DNA from: Megalonaias nervosa
Taxonomy: Eukaryota > Mollusca > Bivalvia > Unionida > Unionidae
DNA: 64,000 nucleotides
Direction: 5' to 3'
NCBI GenBank assembly: GCA_016617855.1
Contig: JAECUM010006730.1
Location: 186,001 to 250,000 of the forward strand
The translations under genes and the position numbers were made by a program. The notes beneath the pieces are model-generated. The model saw only the letters and a program-made list of their open reading frames with translations. It ran no database searches and was not told the DNA's origin. Within the stretch, counting starts at the first letter, position 1. Every line of letters begins with the position of its first letter. Positions 13,697 through 54,722 of the stretch are shown in pieces.

Positions 13697-14799
13697 CCTG
13701 TGATACCTGGATCGTCTTCTATATTGCCAATTCCAGGACAACCAATTGTCGGGCAAACCAAGCTGGACTCTGCTTGTCAACAAGTTAGAGCTAGTGACAT
13801 TTTCATGGGGACGGAATTGAGTCTTTATACCACCTGGTATGTCTTCTCCAGAGCTGCAAGTAGACCCAGTTGGGCCTCAACACACATTGAATGTGATGGA
13901 ACTCCTTTAAGTCCACTATCCTTCACATATTACTCAGACCTGGCCATGGAACAGACTGAAGTTCAGCTTTAAAGCCGCTGTCAAAGACATTTATAGGGTG
14001 TTGGCTACTTCAGAATCCCCTCTACCCACTACCGCTACTCTATAGAATTGGTAAATCTCGATCTGGAGGAAGAGATGGACTTCAGGCAAGAGATACCTTC
14101 AATACTAATCTGCTGACATTTGTCGAGAATATAGTAGCTGCTCATATGTCCACTCATCTGTTTTATAAGGTGGACAAACGTGCTTCATGCCTGTCAGAGT
14201 TGGCTTGGGATGTTGTTACACCTTATTCATTGTTGGATTTGGCTTCTTTGACACCTTTCAGACTTGATGGAGACATCTGGCAATAGCCACACTTGAGAAG
14301 AGATGGTCAGGATCGTCAGAGTCACTGACTAGGGCTGCTCACCATACCCTCCCTTTCTTGTACGACCCTGTTCGGGTCACACAGTTGCTTTGGAGAAAAA
14401 ATAGAGGAAGTTTGGAGGCAGGCAGCTCGGGAACTGCCCCTCCACCTCACCTCTGAACCAGCATGGATGTTTAGAACCACTCAGCCTCTGCCAGTTTGAA
14501 AGGATGTTATGCAGCCTTGGGACAGGGGATCTTCTAAGTCAGATGTGCACCATTATCGATCCTCAGGAAGTAATTGTACAGACACCAAAATTTGAGCTCA
14601 CTGGATCACTCTATTACCTCAGAACAGGCTCGGGTAGGAGTGATCCAGATCATTTGATTGGGCTTCGGGTTTCATTCATCAACAGTCCTCTCCTCTTCCA
14701 TCTTCATGGATGCACTGTCAGATTGGGAGAAGGATGCCTTTCTTTAGCAGGAGATAGGGTCGCTTATAAAAGAAAAAAGCACGGTGGAGATTGCACAAA

Positions 14800-15420
14800 G
14801 ACCACAATCCCCAGGGTTTTATTCAAGGTTATTTTTGGGGGGGGAAAGCAAACAGCAAATTGAGACCCATTATCGACTGGGGTCATCTCAACCAATTCAA
14901 GATGGAGACGGCAAGATTAGTCCTCCTCTGTTTGATTGGACGCGTATGCCGTCAGTCTCAATCTGACTGATACATATTTTCACATCCCTATCCACCCTGT
15001 GTCACGAATGTTCTCTCCGTTTTTGCTTACTGCAGCACAGTTTATCAATTCAGAGCTCTCCCTGTGGCCTCAATATCAGCACTTGGGTTTTTACCAAGAT
15101 TATGGATTACGTCATCACCCTTTTCCGATTGATGTCATCAACAATGATGGCGGAATACCTGGAAAATATCCTCCAGAAACGAATGGCAAGTTCTATTCTA
15201 CCCCAAGGCAGAAATGATCTCCTCTCTCTTTTAGATCATCCAGGCTTTCTAGTGAACTGGGAAAGGTCAGATCTCCATCCATCCCAGAAATATGTTCATC
15301 TGGACATGGGATTGCTGGGACTGAAAATAGTCCAGAAGTTATGGGGTCAGAATGGTCAGATGATTTTGCTAGCCCCTCTCAGCTGGGACATGTCCTGGTC
15401 ACCGAGCTACTTGTTCTAGT
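14800..15420 (+). pseudogene. DIRS reverse transcriptase / RNase H remnant
   Basis: Pieces in different frames follow the DIRS RT order. First is IIDWGHLNQFKMET at about 14870-14910, then SLNLTDTYFHIPIHP at about 14955-14999 (the motif-A aspartate region). Next are FTKIMDYVITLF at about 15090-15125 (expected near the fingers/palm end) and NWERSDLHPSQKYVHL at about 15257-15304, which in these elements lies at the start of the RNase H region. The YADD-type active site is not preserved in a readable frame. Multiple frameshifts and a shortened RNase H make it nonfunctional. Confidence 0.75.
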
Positions 15421-15539
15421 GATAAATATTCCCAGGAAGATTCCAGCCAACCTGAACCATGGTCATGGGTGGTTCTTCTACACATGCAATTCTTATCGGG
15501 AAAGCATTGCGAGACATACAGTTCAAACCTTTGATTGTG

Positions 15540-16305
15540 GAGAGAATCTCGAGAGTAAGAAGGTCCTCCACTCTGAAGGCTTATGAGGGAAAGCGGTGTG
15601 TTTTCAGGGACTGGTGCAATACCAACAACATTGTCTCTCTGCATGCCTCAATCCCTCAACAGGCTGATATTTTTCTCTGACTCCTTGAGGAGAAACAGTT
15701 GGCCCCAATCTCTATCAAAGGCTATCACCCTGTGATATTGGACACATTCCTGTATCATGGCAGTTATGATTCTGGGAAGGTTATAGACCTATTGGATCTT
15801 TAGACCTTTTTGGTCTCAATTGACCAAAATCCCTCACTCTGTTTCCAGAGGGAACCAATACTAGCTTTTAACATGGCTCAATTTGAATCCATTTGAACCT
15901 CTAACCCACACTTCTTTAAAGTCACTATCGTACAAGTCATTATTCCTGATAGCTTTAGCTTCTACATGCAGGGTAAGCGAGCTACATGCCCTTTATGTTG
16001 ATCCAAACTCCCTTCAGTTTAGGTTGGAAGTTTCTGTGGTTCTCTTGACACAACCAGGGTTTGTAGCCCAAAATAGGTTACCGTCTGTTAGTAACCAGAA
16101 TCGTCACTCGCTCTCTTTCTTAGACAGGTCAAGAAGCAGCCATTCAATATCCTGTTCATGCTATCTAGCACTACTTGAAGCACATACAGATAAGTCATGG
16201 CACACGCACACACACCTTCCTTCTGGTGTGAGCCTGAACAGAGGACATCACCGCATAAGCCCTTGCTTTGTGGCTGAAATATGTTGTATGCTCGTTGTAC
16301 TCTGA
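15540..16305 (+). pseudogene. DIRS tyrosine recombinase remnant
   Basis: The N-terminal core-binding region reads STLKAYEGKRCVFRDWC and is followed by an SLHASIPQ block. After an in-frame TGA at 15678-15680 the same frame continues through EEKQLAPISIKGY. The catalytic part resumes at 15883 with PFEPLTHTSLKSLSYKSLF and then LALASTCRVSELHAL, the conserved region containing the first catalytic arginine. The later His-X-X-Arg and tyrosine motifs are not readable. In DIRS elements this enzyme replaces the DDE integrase. Confidence 0.8.
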
Positions 16306-16753
16306 CATCTCGCCAGATCAGTCAATTCACGAAGATTACTGCTCAGAGACTTCGAGCCACCTCAGTGAGCCTCATGTTTGAACACAACGTTTTGATCTGA
16401 GATACAATAGAAGCTGAGTCAACCCTCTCGAGCCTTCATCTCAGAGATTTAGCATTGCAGAGGCAGTCTGGTAAGGCCAGTGGCGGCAGCACAGATGGCT
16501 ACCAGACCCAACCATATCAATCAACACAGCTAGATAGCTTTGCTGGATTTGCTGGTGAAATTTTGTAGGTAAGAAGATTTCAGTATTCATCTTAACCATG
16601 TTAGGGTCACAGGTCAAGTGACCCCAAGGATATGTTGCTTATGTAATTAGGAGAAAGGGTTATTATTCACATGGGGAATCCCGCTATTCTTCCCTAGAAG
16701 GATACCTGAGGTAGAGGTCAGATGCCAGCATCTCCTCCTATTATTCTCCAGAC

Positions 16754-16840
16754 GTATTGTGATTGGGGAATGTATTCGAAAGAGAAAGAAAATTTGTAAG
16801 TAAATTATGTTCCCCAAGAATACTTACTCAATCACATCAC
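16754..16840 (+). repeat. DIRS internal complementary region
   Basis: The first half (16754-16790) is the reverse complement of the outer left end (10157-10193). The second half (about 16789-16840) is the reverse complement of the outer right end (17015-17070). In DIRS-1-type elements this region templates completion of the two termini. Confidence 0.8.
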
Positions 16841-16879
16841 TTAAAAACCCTCCCAACCACCCTCCATGTAAGCATCCTC

Positions 16880-17075
16880 ATTAGTATCTCGCCTTTGGTT
16901 GCAAGGGGAGGTAATGGGCAAGAGTTATTTCCCCTTGTCTATTGAACTCGACAAAGACCATTTTTGTCTTTTAGTAGGGCTGTATTCGTGAGGTAGCAGG
17001 CTAATATTCCTAACGTAATGTGATTGGGCAAGTATTCTCGGAGAAACATAATTTACTGTCAAATTTGCTTTCTCA
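16880..17075 (+). repeat. DIRS right inverted terminal repeat
   Basis: Reverse complement of the left terminal repeat, including blocks such as TAGTAGGGCTG and GAGGTAGCAGG. Its outer end (GTAATGTGATTGGGCAAG onwards) pairs with the internal complementary region. Confidence 0.85.
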
Positions 17076-18776
17076 TCATAGCTCAGGAAAACTACTCAAC
17101 TGGGTAAAAATTGGCTGGGCAAAGTAAAGCTACTTTGTTTTGATTTGTGGGCCATGTGGATGCAGATTTGCACTTTAAGAATAAATCTGAGTGTATTTGC
17201 TACACATTTGGTTGGCCTCAGTTATAAAAACACCCATGTCTGTTTTGTCTGCTTGTCAGTCTAGAACCTGTTGCAATGATTTGTTTATTTTTTTTATCCC
17301 CACAGGTACCTGATGAAAGCTAGATACTCATATTACGAACACATTATGTTGCAGTTTTACCCATAGGCATTGATTTATTAATGGTGTATGCATTTACAGT
17401 GATACTTTTCAATAATTTAATACTTATTTTTATAATTTTATAATTTTAATAATTATTTTGATGTGGAGATATGTTCCATTTGAACGAACTATCACACAGC
17501 TTTACTGGTCAAAATTATGAGAAGGTAAGAGACAAAGTAAAAATTTTTGTGATTGTTCATCTAGTCTGACAATATTATGATTGTTCCAGGTCACGGGTAT
17601 TTAAACTCTGAATCTTTTTTGGTACATTGTCATGCCAAAGGAAAGATGCCAGCAGATATTTCTAAACCATGTAATTATTTTTTCCACAAGAAAAATGTTG
17701 CAGACTTGCATTTTAAATGAGAATTTTAAGTGTCTCATCCAATTCCCGCCTGCTTCTATATAATGCATGCTGTTGTGATCTAGTTTTGAAGCTGAGAATG
17801 TCAATACAGGGCTGATTGGTCAAAATCTCATGGTGGTAATGACCCAGAAATGTTCCAGTTTGTTTGGCCAGTCAGCAAGATTCTTTTATCGTGCTGATGT
17901 TTAGCTCTACTGAATGGTGGTTAAACCAAATGGATTATTTAGTATCATAGTTCATCTAAATTGAGATGGTTGCTTTCATTCTTTAAAATGCAAGTTACTG
18001 ATACTTTTCCATTTGCTTTGAAACATCAACAAGTGTTAGCGGCTGCATGGCAACAGTTAGGTTAGAAATTATAAATTGATTAATGAAATAACTAAGTTTT
18101 ATGCCATTTTTATCCTTGATGGTTTTTGTTTTTAAAATGGTATGGGTGGTACAAACAAACGGGAAGGTATATGGAAGCCGCAGGTTACTTGTTGTTGGCT
18201 AAGGCACATAGGTTTTACTTGTAGTACATGTAGCTATAATAGTTTGTGTTACTAAGTGTGTACAGACTACTTGCCTATGCCTGCCTCTCCCCACCCCCGC
18301 ACACATATGCAAACTTCAAAATCCCTCTCCCCCCCCAGCCCCATGTGTACACACTATATGGACAGCCCCAATATGCATTGCTCGTAATTTGAGTCGATCT
18401 GCTTACAACATTGACCCAACATGCTATATAAGATTTAGATCTACAATTGGCAGCTGCAGTCAACTAAGTGAGTATTCTGTATATGATAATATCCTGCTGA
18501 ATTTAATTGAAAAGCATACAAATTGATACTTTAAAAGTTTCTGTATCATGATGCATTTGAATGCTGATATACACATGTAATAAATATATAAATATCACCT
18601 AATAATTTCAGACATTAAAATATTGTGCTTTATATAATTAATTTTTGATATATAAAATCTTTGAATTTTTGGAATAACTTCAATATTTGCCTAACAAAGC
18701 TGCAGAAAATAATATCATTATTAATTTCTGAATTTTATATAATATTTAAACATAATATTCTCTGTTTATATTTCAG
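17076..18776. other. No coding exon recognised upstream of gamma-tubulin exon 2
   Basis: I searched by eye for the missing first gamma-tubulin exon (MPREI... through GQCGNQ, ending one base into an isoleucine codon) and did not find it here or further left. The stretch is otherwise AT-rich with no clear repeat pair. Confidence 0.45.
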
Positions 18777-46307
<27,531 letters not shown>

Positions 46308-46820
46308 GAAAAATCAAAAGGCTGTCAATGAATATACAACTGTGCCTACGTTGGGGACATGGAATCTCATTCACAGACCCTTCTGTGTTGGTTATTATTT
46401 ATTCTCAAAGCAGAGATTCTGGGAAGGATAATTTAATCCAAAGTAATTCTATATAACATTTGTTAATGTAAAAAAAAATTGCCTCTTCATAAAACAGTGA
46501 CTCAGACTTGAAACCCTCTTCTTTGAAACAATACTTTGTAAGCTAAAGCTTTGAACATATGCACAAATGTTTCATTTAGAAGGAGAAATGAAACAGACTT
46601 TGAATTTCTGTTTTCTATAATAGCTTTGAATTCACAACTTTTGTGTGGATATCAGTTTTTTTAGATTTTGTGGTAGCTATAAATGTCAAATTTCAAGATC
46701 CAACAAATTGATCATTAGGTGCAAACAACTGGACTGCTTCCCCAATCCACAAATTTAAATACCAGCAAATATATGTCTTCACAAAATTGAAAATTGATAC
46801 CCAAGGAAAGAAATGAGCTT
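46308..46820. other. Downstream of gamma-tubulin, probable 3' UTR and spacer
   Basis: No poly(A) signal stands out close to the stop codon, and no other gene is recognised. Confidence 0.35.
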
Positions 46821-47198
46821 TTAACAGACCTGCCAACCCTTGCAATTTTGCCGTAAGTCTTAGAAAATTACCCTTAAAATACAGATATAAGGCATAAAAG
46901 CAAATACTACAGAAAATGATCATTGCCGAAAAATCTGGATAATTGGTTTGTCCATGTTTGATTTGGATCCGAGTTTCAGATTAAAATTAGTGAAATTAAT
47001 CAGGGAATCAGACTGACTTTACAGCAGCACCTCAGATTCATTAAACTGTATCGATTTGTTCATGTAAAGCATCTGCATGATCAAGCTGTTGATGTGTAAG
47101 ATGAAAGGGAAAATAAGCCTCTTGAAAAGTGTTAATAATCAACACAGAAGTATAAAAAGGAATATTCAGACTCATCAGGCTTGGCAGGTCTGTTTTAA
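46821..47198. mobile_element. TGCCAACC inverted-repeat element, short copy
   Basis: TTAACAGACCTGCCAA at the left and TTGGCAGGTCTGTTTTAA at the right are inverted copies 378 bp apart. The interior shares phrases with 30379-31158. There is no transposase. Confidence 0.7.
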
Positions 47199-50100
47199 GT
47201 CCATTTCTAGTTTCAGATTTGAAAGTTTCATAAACCTAAAGAAAATGCCAGGACCTGATAAGAATTTGAGTTATTCACATGCATGGTGGATTTATTTTCA
47301 AATTGGAGAGAGAGAATAGAGAAGAACTCAACAGCCATGAAATTAGCCAGTATATTAGTATAAATTATTTTTATACTCATCACACATTGTTTAAAGGACA
47401 TTTACTGGTATTAGTATCATTAGATATTCATCAGTAAGAACATTACAGGTTTTACTAGTATGCTGGAAACACAGTTAATCAGACAATTATGAAAGAAGGT
47501 CAGACTGTAGATTTACTCATTGAAATACTGTCTACAGCTGCTATTTATTGCAGTAAAAGTCATTCTTTTTTATCTTATTTAAGATTATAGATTTGTAGCA
47601 TCAAAAACAAAAGTTTTTTTTTTTTACTTGGGCTTTTAAGGAAGCACAAAATCCATCAAAATTGGTACCATAAGAATAAAAGTAACTTCACCCTGTCCCT
47701 TGTTATAAGTATAATTTACAATAGTAAGAGCCAGAATAATATTTGCTTGTATATACCAGTGATTCATCTATTAAAATCTGAAATGGCATTGAAATTACAA
47801 AAACTTTAGAATAGATACAAGAAGGGTGAAAAAGATCTGTTCTGTATATTTTGAAATATTGTATAACAGGTACAGCAAAATCTGTCTTGAGAGACCACTC
47901 GTTTTGCCAACAAAAAGTGGTCTCAAGACAGTTGATCTCAGAACAGTTCTGGACAGGAGGGTCAATTGTTGAAGTCAAAATTCAGCTGGGTTTCAGGATG
48001 GAAAAAAATACCCACAGTGATTGCATGTTTTTTATATTATGTATTCATAATTCATGTTCAAATATTACATTCATTCATCTCAAAATAATTTATGTAGCAA
48101 TAAAGACACCCCCCCATCATAATACATACACATTGGTATTTGTAAATGTCATTGTATGTGTGAATATATCCATGATAGTGGTAATAATGACTATAGTGGT
48201 TTTGAACAGGCCTTGGGTAAATATGGAATATATATGTACCAGTTACGACCAAAACAGAATTAACTTGTCTAGAAACTGAATCAGTTTGGAGACAAAAACC
48301 AAAGGTTTTGATTCACCCACAGCATAAATGGACTAGCATGATAAAGACTGTAACTGACGCACTTTGGTAGACAGATGATGAAATCTTCAACATTGGCAGT
48401 TTCAGATTGGTGTTTGAGCTTTAATAACTGTAATTTCAAAAAGCAACATGTATAGGAACCTTTACAATGACTATTAGATTAACTCTTCCAGAAAATGCTA
48501 GTAACTTTTTAAGAGACAAAGTCCTGATTCATCCCAAGCAATAATTTAACTGTAGAGACAAATCAGATGATGTATCTGATCTGATGCTGTGAAAGCTGGG
48601 TGAGAAGATCTCGCATTTCTACATTATTAGCATTGTGCCGAGTTTTCACAGCAGATAGAGAAATGAAATTCAAGCCATCCACTTAGCTATATAATTCATG
48701 ACCAATGTCTGCTTCAGTCTGGTTTATGGTTAGCAGCTTTTCATTTATTTGCACTGCATTCCAGAAGAATTCTTATATGGTTTGTTTTGTTTTGTTTTTT
48801 TAGCTCTGTTGGTCATAGACTAGAAGAGATTATTGAATGGTCTTTCATTCATTGTCCATCTGTTAGCACAAATTCATAGAAATTCTTTTGCCCTGTAGAG
48901 TGTCATTCCCTTGTGGGACTTGTTTAAATAAGTTTTTTTAGGCTTATATTATGTTTGTAACTAACAGTTTTAATTGTAACTTTTCGAAAGTGATCTAGTA
49001 ACTTTTTAATGTTTTTGTATCCCTAGTATGAGATGATGATACAGAAGAAAAATTATGAGTGCTGTATAAATTCAAATTATTTACAAATTGAAGTCTGCCA
49101 TACACATATCTTTTGTTGAACAAATAAGAAATATTTCAACAAAGCTTATTAAAATAGTCCCCAACGCTTTTGGAGGAGACATAAAATATAGGTTTAAAAT
49201 TTTGTTGCTGAGCAGATAAGCTCATAGTGCCATTCAGCACACAAAATGTTTGGGTACCTTGTTTTCATGGCACTTTTTTCTTTCCTGTGTCCATGTTTTG
49301 TAATGATCACCTAGATAAGCTGAATTGGGCTGTGTGAGATAAGCTATCTGTGATATAAACACAGATAATAGCACTGTGGGAGGCACTGTACAGTTTCATA
49401 TCTTGCATAAGTTATTTCCCAGGTTTTCCTCACTGTTTATCCAAGCTATTTAAAAGAGACCTTGTATATCTTAGGTATTGTTAAACGAACTTTCAATTCC
49501 CTTTATTTTGGTGTGTGATTGATGGGTGTACTTTGGGTTATAGAGTATTCAGCCTGGCCTTACTTCAGATGTAAACATATAAAACAAATCTGCTAGTTCT
49601 TGCATAGTCGTTTTCACCTACAGGACTTCAGAGGTAATTTGTAAAAAAAATGAGCTGATAACTTTTTTTACCTTTTATATATTTTGTAATTCATTCATTG
49701 CACTTTCTGAAACTGGTATTGTATGATGTGGCAAAATTCATTTTCCCTATTTTAATAACTGCTAAAGATAGTGTACTTTGGACTAATTCAGGCTGATTTT
49801 TGTTGAGCACATGGGGGCAGCCATTTTGGTTGGCTGTCTGCTAACATCATATACAATTTCCACTAGTACAATATCCAAAGAAATTTCAGGCACAGTGCAT
49901 GAAAGTAACCTAGAGAGGCATGCTGACATTCTCTACATTGTACATGTTACAAATGCAAACAATTTCACCTTACACCTGTCACTCTCTCAGAAGTACATAA
50001 TATCTGGTATGTATTAATGTCCTCTGGAAATAATAGAATCCTGGGAGATCTGCTATTCTGATCTGGCATCCTTCATCCAGTAGCTTATCTCCAACAATCT

Positions 50101-50907
50101 TGTAATTAAAATAAAAATTAGGTCAGGTAAAATGATACTTTAATGAAAAGAATATTAAGGCAGTAAATTATATTTGGTGGAAGATATTTGCAAAATAAAA
50201 TCACAGTGAAGACACGTTTTCACCAATGACTTTTACAACACAAAAATATATAAATGAGGTGATGGGACAGGAAAATGCTGATTTTTTTATGTGAAGTTCC
50301 TTGTACAGTTTTGAAACAACGCTTGGATGCCAGATATCTAATGGATAATTTCAATGCCAGATATCCAACATGGATAACTTCAGTCCTTCTCTGAAATCAC
50401 TGTACATTCCTTTTAGTTTCTCAAACAAAATATAAAGAAAAAGTAAATTGTGAATAAGTAGGGAACTCTATTTTATTTTGTGTGAATCCCCATTCAGCTG
50501 AAATTCTTTCTGGATGGATTGTTAAAAAGAGGTGGGGTTAGTGTCTCTCATCAAGTTCTACTCCTGTTCACAGTCGATCAATCTTCTTGTCTATTCCTTG
50601 ATATGGAGCTTTTTCTTCTTGTGAATGGCTTGCATCTTTGTTGATCTGTTCTATCTAAAATTTAAATGACAAACAAAATGTAATAAATGTATTATTATTA
50701 TTATTGTTGTTGGAGATCATATCTTCTGTGACAGTACATTATGAACACATTAGCAGGGAAAAGATGATGCAGTGTTAGTAACAAAATTCAATTTAATTGC
50801 TAATACAGAATTCTCTATGAGAAAAGAATGCTCCAGATTTTGTCTGATGTTTACATCCAAATTGTTCTGAAATCGTACACAAATGAACATTGATTGTCCC
50901 TACTCCT
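47199..50907. other. Mostly featureless intergenic DNA with a decayed MITE-like patch
   Basis: AT-rich with only short random frames. At about 47869-47960 there are CTGTCTTGAGAGACCAC and AAGTGGTCTCAAGACAG, inverted arms typical of small non-autonomous transposons. Otherwise nothing could be supported. Confidence 0.4.
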
Positions 50908-51170
50908 AAGGAGCCCCAGGTGGCTGAGTGGTCTAAGACACTTGTCTTAATAGATCACTGACATCTCGCCTCTGTTGGCGTGGATAAGTCTTGGACTTGA
51001 CCAACATTGGTATGGGAGAAGGCTTGCCAATAGCTTCCCATGTGTTGGTGGTTCTTTCCAGATTTTTCTCTTCTCTTCCTCTGCCAAGTATACTAGCCAC
51101 CAATTGTAGCCTATCATGAAATGAAAAATGGCATTAAACTCATACCAACCAACCAACCTAACTCCTTAAG
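50908..51170 (+). mobile_element. tRNA-derived SINE family 2, copy
   Basis: The A-box-like GGTGGCTGAGTGGTCTAAG at about 50918 starts the head. The body includes GAGAAGGCTTGCCAATAGC, a TTCTCTTCTCTTCCTCTGCC block and TACTAGCCACC. It ends in CATTAAACTCATACCAACC. It matches 51990-52218 and 35020-35275. Confidence 0.75.
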
Positions 51171-51989
51171 AAACAAGATATATGTTTGGACACTTAACAG
51201 AAGTTGGATAAATGAGGTTTTGTTTTGTTTAATCTGAACTTTTGAGGGATATTCATTTGGAAGAATTAGGTTAGGATAAACCAATATGTACAAGTGAAGT
51301 TCTGATAAATGTTAAGCTTTGATAAACAAGTTTTGCTTTTACTAAATCTGCAACTTCAGATGACAAGCATGTTAATGACCCAGATGAATAAAGTTAGGTT
51401 CAACAAGATTCTACCATACAATAAAACATCCTCAGTGGAGAGAAAAAAAAATTATTATGGAAGCACAGGATGGAAACTCACATCTGGTGAACATATTTAA
51501 ATCCTATCCCAAGGTGGAATCTATTTTCCATAAGCTTTCTGCAAAGATAAAATTAAAAGACACTATTCCTACTGTTGTTATTATGCAGTGGAAGAGCTTG
51601 TTACTGTCTAGTTCACTTCTTAACACCATTTCTTGGATATAAACTTCTAAAGATGACTAGGGAAACAGTCTATTTGTTTGATGTCAATATTTTGAAAGCT
51701 TCTTGAAAAAATATATGGTACTAAATTTTTAATTGATGACAATCACGAGAGGAAGGATGTAGAAAAAGAATTATGCACATTACTTTGTTTTCTTTATTTG
51801 TATTGAAGATTTATCATAATTCTAAAACCTTTTCTTTCTCTTGTTATTACTATCCTATATTTTCATGAATTTTCAAAGTGGCTATCTATTTGCCTATAGA
51901 TGGGATACAGTTGTTAACTGCCTTAACCACATCCTTTTGTATCGATCTTTCTATAAATCTGGCTGGGCATGAGACACTACTTAATGCAA

Positions 51990-52218
51990 GCAGGAGTCCA
52001 GGGTGACTGAGTGGTCTTAGGCACATGCCTTTACAGGTCACTGACAGTCTGCCTGTGTTTGAGGCTCAGGCAATATCAGTATGCGAGAAATCTTACCAGT
52101 ACTATTCGGTCGATCGGTGGTTCCTCTTGGGGTTTTCGCTGGTTCTTTCTCCACCAAATATATTGGCCGCCATGTATCGTGATGGCAAATGGCTTTAAAC
52201 CCATAAAACCATAAACTT
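51990..52218 (+). mobile_element. tRNA-derived SINE family 2, second copy
   Basis: It has the head GGTGACTGAGTGGTCTTAGG and the body GTTCTTTCTCCACCAAATAT followed by TGGCCGCCATG. It ends in GGCTTTAAACCCATAAAACC. Same orientation as the copy at 50908. Confidence 0.75.
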
Positions 52219-52837
52219 AATGTAAGCTGTTATCGATGGTGATATTGTATGTAAATTTACAATATTCAATCAATTACTAACTTTAAACAAGTGCTGATAA
52301 ACTCTAAATTGTCTGGAAAGAGTTTTGTGTCCATTAATTTTTGCTGCCACCCTTTGATTCCGGATATCAGTCAGTTTGGAAAATGGACGACTGAAAGAGA
52401 CTGTTAAGGTTTCAGAATTGTCTTTGCAGTAAACAGTGTATACATCTATACGTACTTTAATCTGTTGTTATTTAACAACAAAAATAAACGATCAAGTGGA
52501 TGAGCAGATTGTATATTCTTTTCATAGACAAATTGATACGTCACTTTGAAATCATAGATCTATTTTTAATCACAGAAGAAAAGACGAATAAGCATCTCCA
52601 TTATTGCTGCCCTCGCCTTAGCCGCCGCCGCCACAGCTCCTGCTACTATGAATATAACGTCTTTAGTTAGTACTACCGCGCATGATGCTCCATTTGTTAC
52701 CGATCCACTTCACTGATGTTTCCTTTTTGATTTATGTTCAATATTTATTAATACTAGTATTTCCCCATCTTTTACCTCATAAGTATAACTACTACTACTG
52801 CTACTACTGTTGATTATAGTACAATCATCGCCACCGC
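52219..52837. other. No gene recognised
   Basis: It includes a GCC-rich patch (52617-52632) that yields a short alanine-rich frame ending at 52716. This is not considered a gene. Confidence 0.4.
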
Positions 52838-52838
52838 C

Positions 52839-52879
<41 letters not shown>
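52839..52879 (+). repeat. (TCA)n microsatellite
   Basis: About 13 perfect triplets. Confidence 0.97.
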
Positions 52880-53439
52880 ATAGCAGCGGCAGCAACAACA
52901 ATGACAAAAAACCCCACGAACACTTCTACCAGACGACTAATATTGGCCATCTGCTATTACTTGAAATTGTGAAAGCTGAAAAGTAATTACCTGCCGGTAA
53001 TGATGAAATAAACTACACAACCCAATGAGAAAATATCAGATGCCGGCTGTAGCCTAAAACCAGCCTGTACTTAATAGTCACAAAAAGAAACGAACAACCG
53101 TCATGGATTTTTGGCTTTTCAATACAAGATTCTCGTTTAAATTCCATGTCACAGTGTCCAGTCCGCACTGTCAAGATATACAACAGGTTACAAATACATC
53201 TTCTATATGTGTTTACTTAAACAGAATTGTTTTATATGACACGGTGAATTGATAACAAGGAGAAAAACACTGATTAAATGCAACTGTAGGAATATATAGG
53301 AAACAAATACTTCTTAACTTATATCGGATATAATTCAATTACATTTACTTTTCAAGTATTACCTAAATAAATGTACGCAAAATTTCGATGAAACCGTCAT
53401 TCATCCTATTGAATGACATATTCCTTCAAATCGGCTTTC

Positions 53440-54050
53440 TGCACGCCGTTTGTATATCGTCATCGTCATCGTCAATCCCTTAACCCAAGAGGTCGTTGGG
53501 GCACCACAGTTGACTTTACAACCAATTCTCTCCATCTTTCTCTGTTCTCTACTGCCTTTTGAAAATCTCAAAATCCCATGCCTGTCCACTCTTTAATGTT
53601 GTCTTCCTACCTCTTTTTCTGTCTGCCTCTTCTTCTGCACCCTCGCACTGTGCCTTGCAAGATTGTTTTTGCCAGTCCAGATCTTGAGACATAACCGTAC
53701 CACTTCAGTTTGCGCTTTATTAATGGTCAAGAGGTCTTCATAGGATCCGATGGCTGTTTGGATCCTGTTGTGGATTTCTTCCTTGGTTACATGGTCAATG
53801 TATGAGATGACCAAGATCTTGCGGTAGCATCTCATTTCGAAGGTTTGAATCCTTTGTAGATCTGATGTGAGCGTCCACGTTTCACAAGCATACAGAAAGA
53901 TGGATATGACAATCGAGCGTATCAGCCTTATTTTGGAACTAAAAGCAATGTTGGTATCTTTCCATATTGGTCTCAACCTTGTTATTGCTGTTGTTGTCTG
54001 GGCAATCCTGCAGAGTAGTTCTGGTTTGGAGCCCTCATTTGTGATATATG
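53440..54050 (-). mobile_element. RTE-like LINE 3' end fragment
   Basis: The minus-strand translation matches the C-terminal part of a LINE common in marine invertebrates. It has PIWKDTNIAFSSKIRLIRS, LYACETWTL, a FEMRCYRKIL block and RIQTAIGSYEDLLT in the open frame 53593-53976. After frame breaks come an REKWRE-type block and the junction region near 53440-53520. It is the post-RT tail only; no catalytic RT motif is present. The clade is inferred. Confidence 0.75.
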
Positions 54051-54333
54051 AAAATGTCTAAACAAAAACCACATACTTCGTCGTCACTAAAACGTAATAT
54101 TGTAAAGTTACCTATCCAGATTTTAACTTATTTTAAATATGGTTACTATAAATTTCTGCAACATTCTATGAGATGTAAATATCAAAGACTGCCTGCCACT
54201 GTCCCCAAGTTCTCCTCTGGTGTCGAATGACCCTAACTCCTTAATCCTTTATTCTCCATTACTCGTGTTCTGAAGGAAAAAAAAATCATAATAGACAATT
54301 TATCACCAAATTTTTCTACAGTGTTAAACTGAC

Positions 54334-54510
54334 CTCTAAATGTTGTTTAGGGTCGGTATATCTATTTCTTTATTGTTTTCTTCATGTGTGTGGATCACAG
54401 AATCATTGGTTGGCATATCTCCTTCTGGGCCGTTAGCTCTGGCGACTTTTGTTGATGTGTTGCCATTGTGAAGGGATCATTTTGAAGGTACGGTTCGTCA
54501 TAAAACAGAT
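54334..54510 (-). CDS. Candidate exon of an unidentified gene (downstream of 54723-54925)
   Basis: It begins after the acceptor TTTCATTTAG. Joined to the end of 54723-54925 it continues the frame as DLFYDEPYLQNDPFT, which looks coding. It then reaches a TGA after about 38 codons. In a second frame the 3' half is also strikingly coding-like (VARANGPEGDMPTNDSV and later EENNKEIDIPTLNN) and ends with TAG at 54337-54339. That pattern suggests a one-base frame break near 54462, from either assembly error or pseudogenisation. A good donor (GTCAGT) follows at 54333. The family is not recognised. Confidence 0.35.
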
Positions 54511-54722
54511 CTAAATGAAAGAAAAGTGTCTACTTCATCAAGGGGACAAATCTGCATTTTCGTACACCAGGCACACTCAAACATTTTGGAGGTTATCCAG
54601 GATCGTTCGAAATCCTCGTATCTTGTTATCACTGGTAGCACAACCTGTATTTCTATGTTATTCTCCTCTTTGATGTAAGATAATTTATAGACCTAGGGGA
54701 GGGGAATTACTGGGAACGTCAC

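Noticed and set aside
47703..48279. Overlapping frames of 91 and 142 codons on opposite strands
   Set aside because: Low-complexity isoleucine/valine-rich translations cover a decayed MITE-like patch. There is no coding motif.
49811..50017. Plus-strand frame of 68 codons starting MGAAILVGCLL
   Set aside because: It looks like a signal peptide at first, but there is no continuation exon, donor or recognised family. It is more likely chance.
52565..52716. Plus-strand frame with an alanine-rich signal-like segment after TTAATCACAG
   Set aside because: The hydrophobic part comes from a GCC run, the acceptor is weak, and no partner exon was seen.
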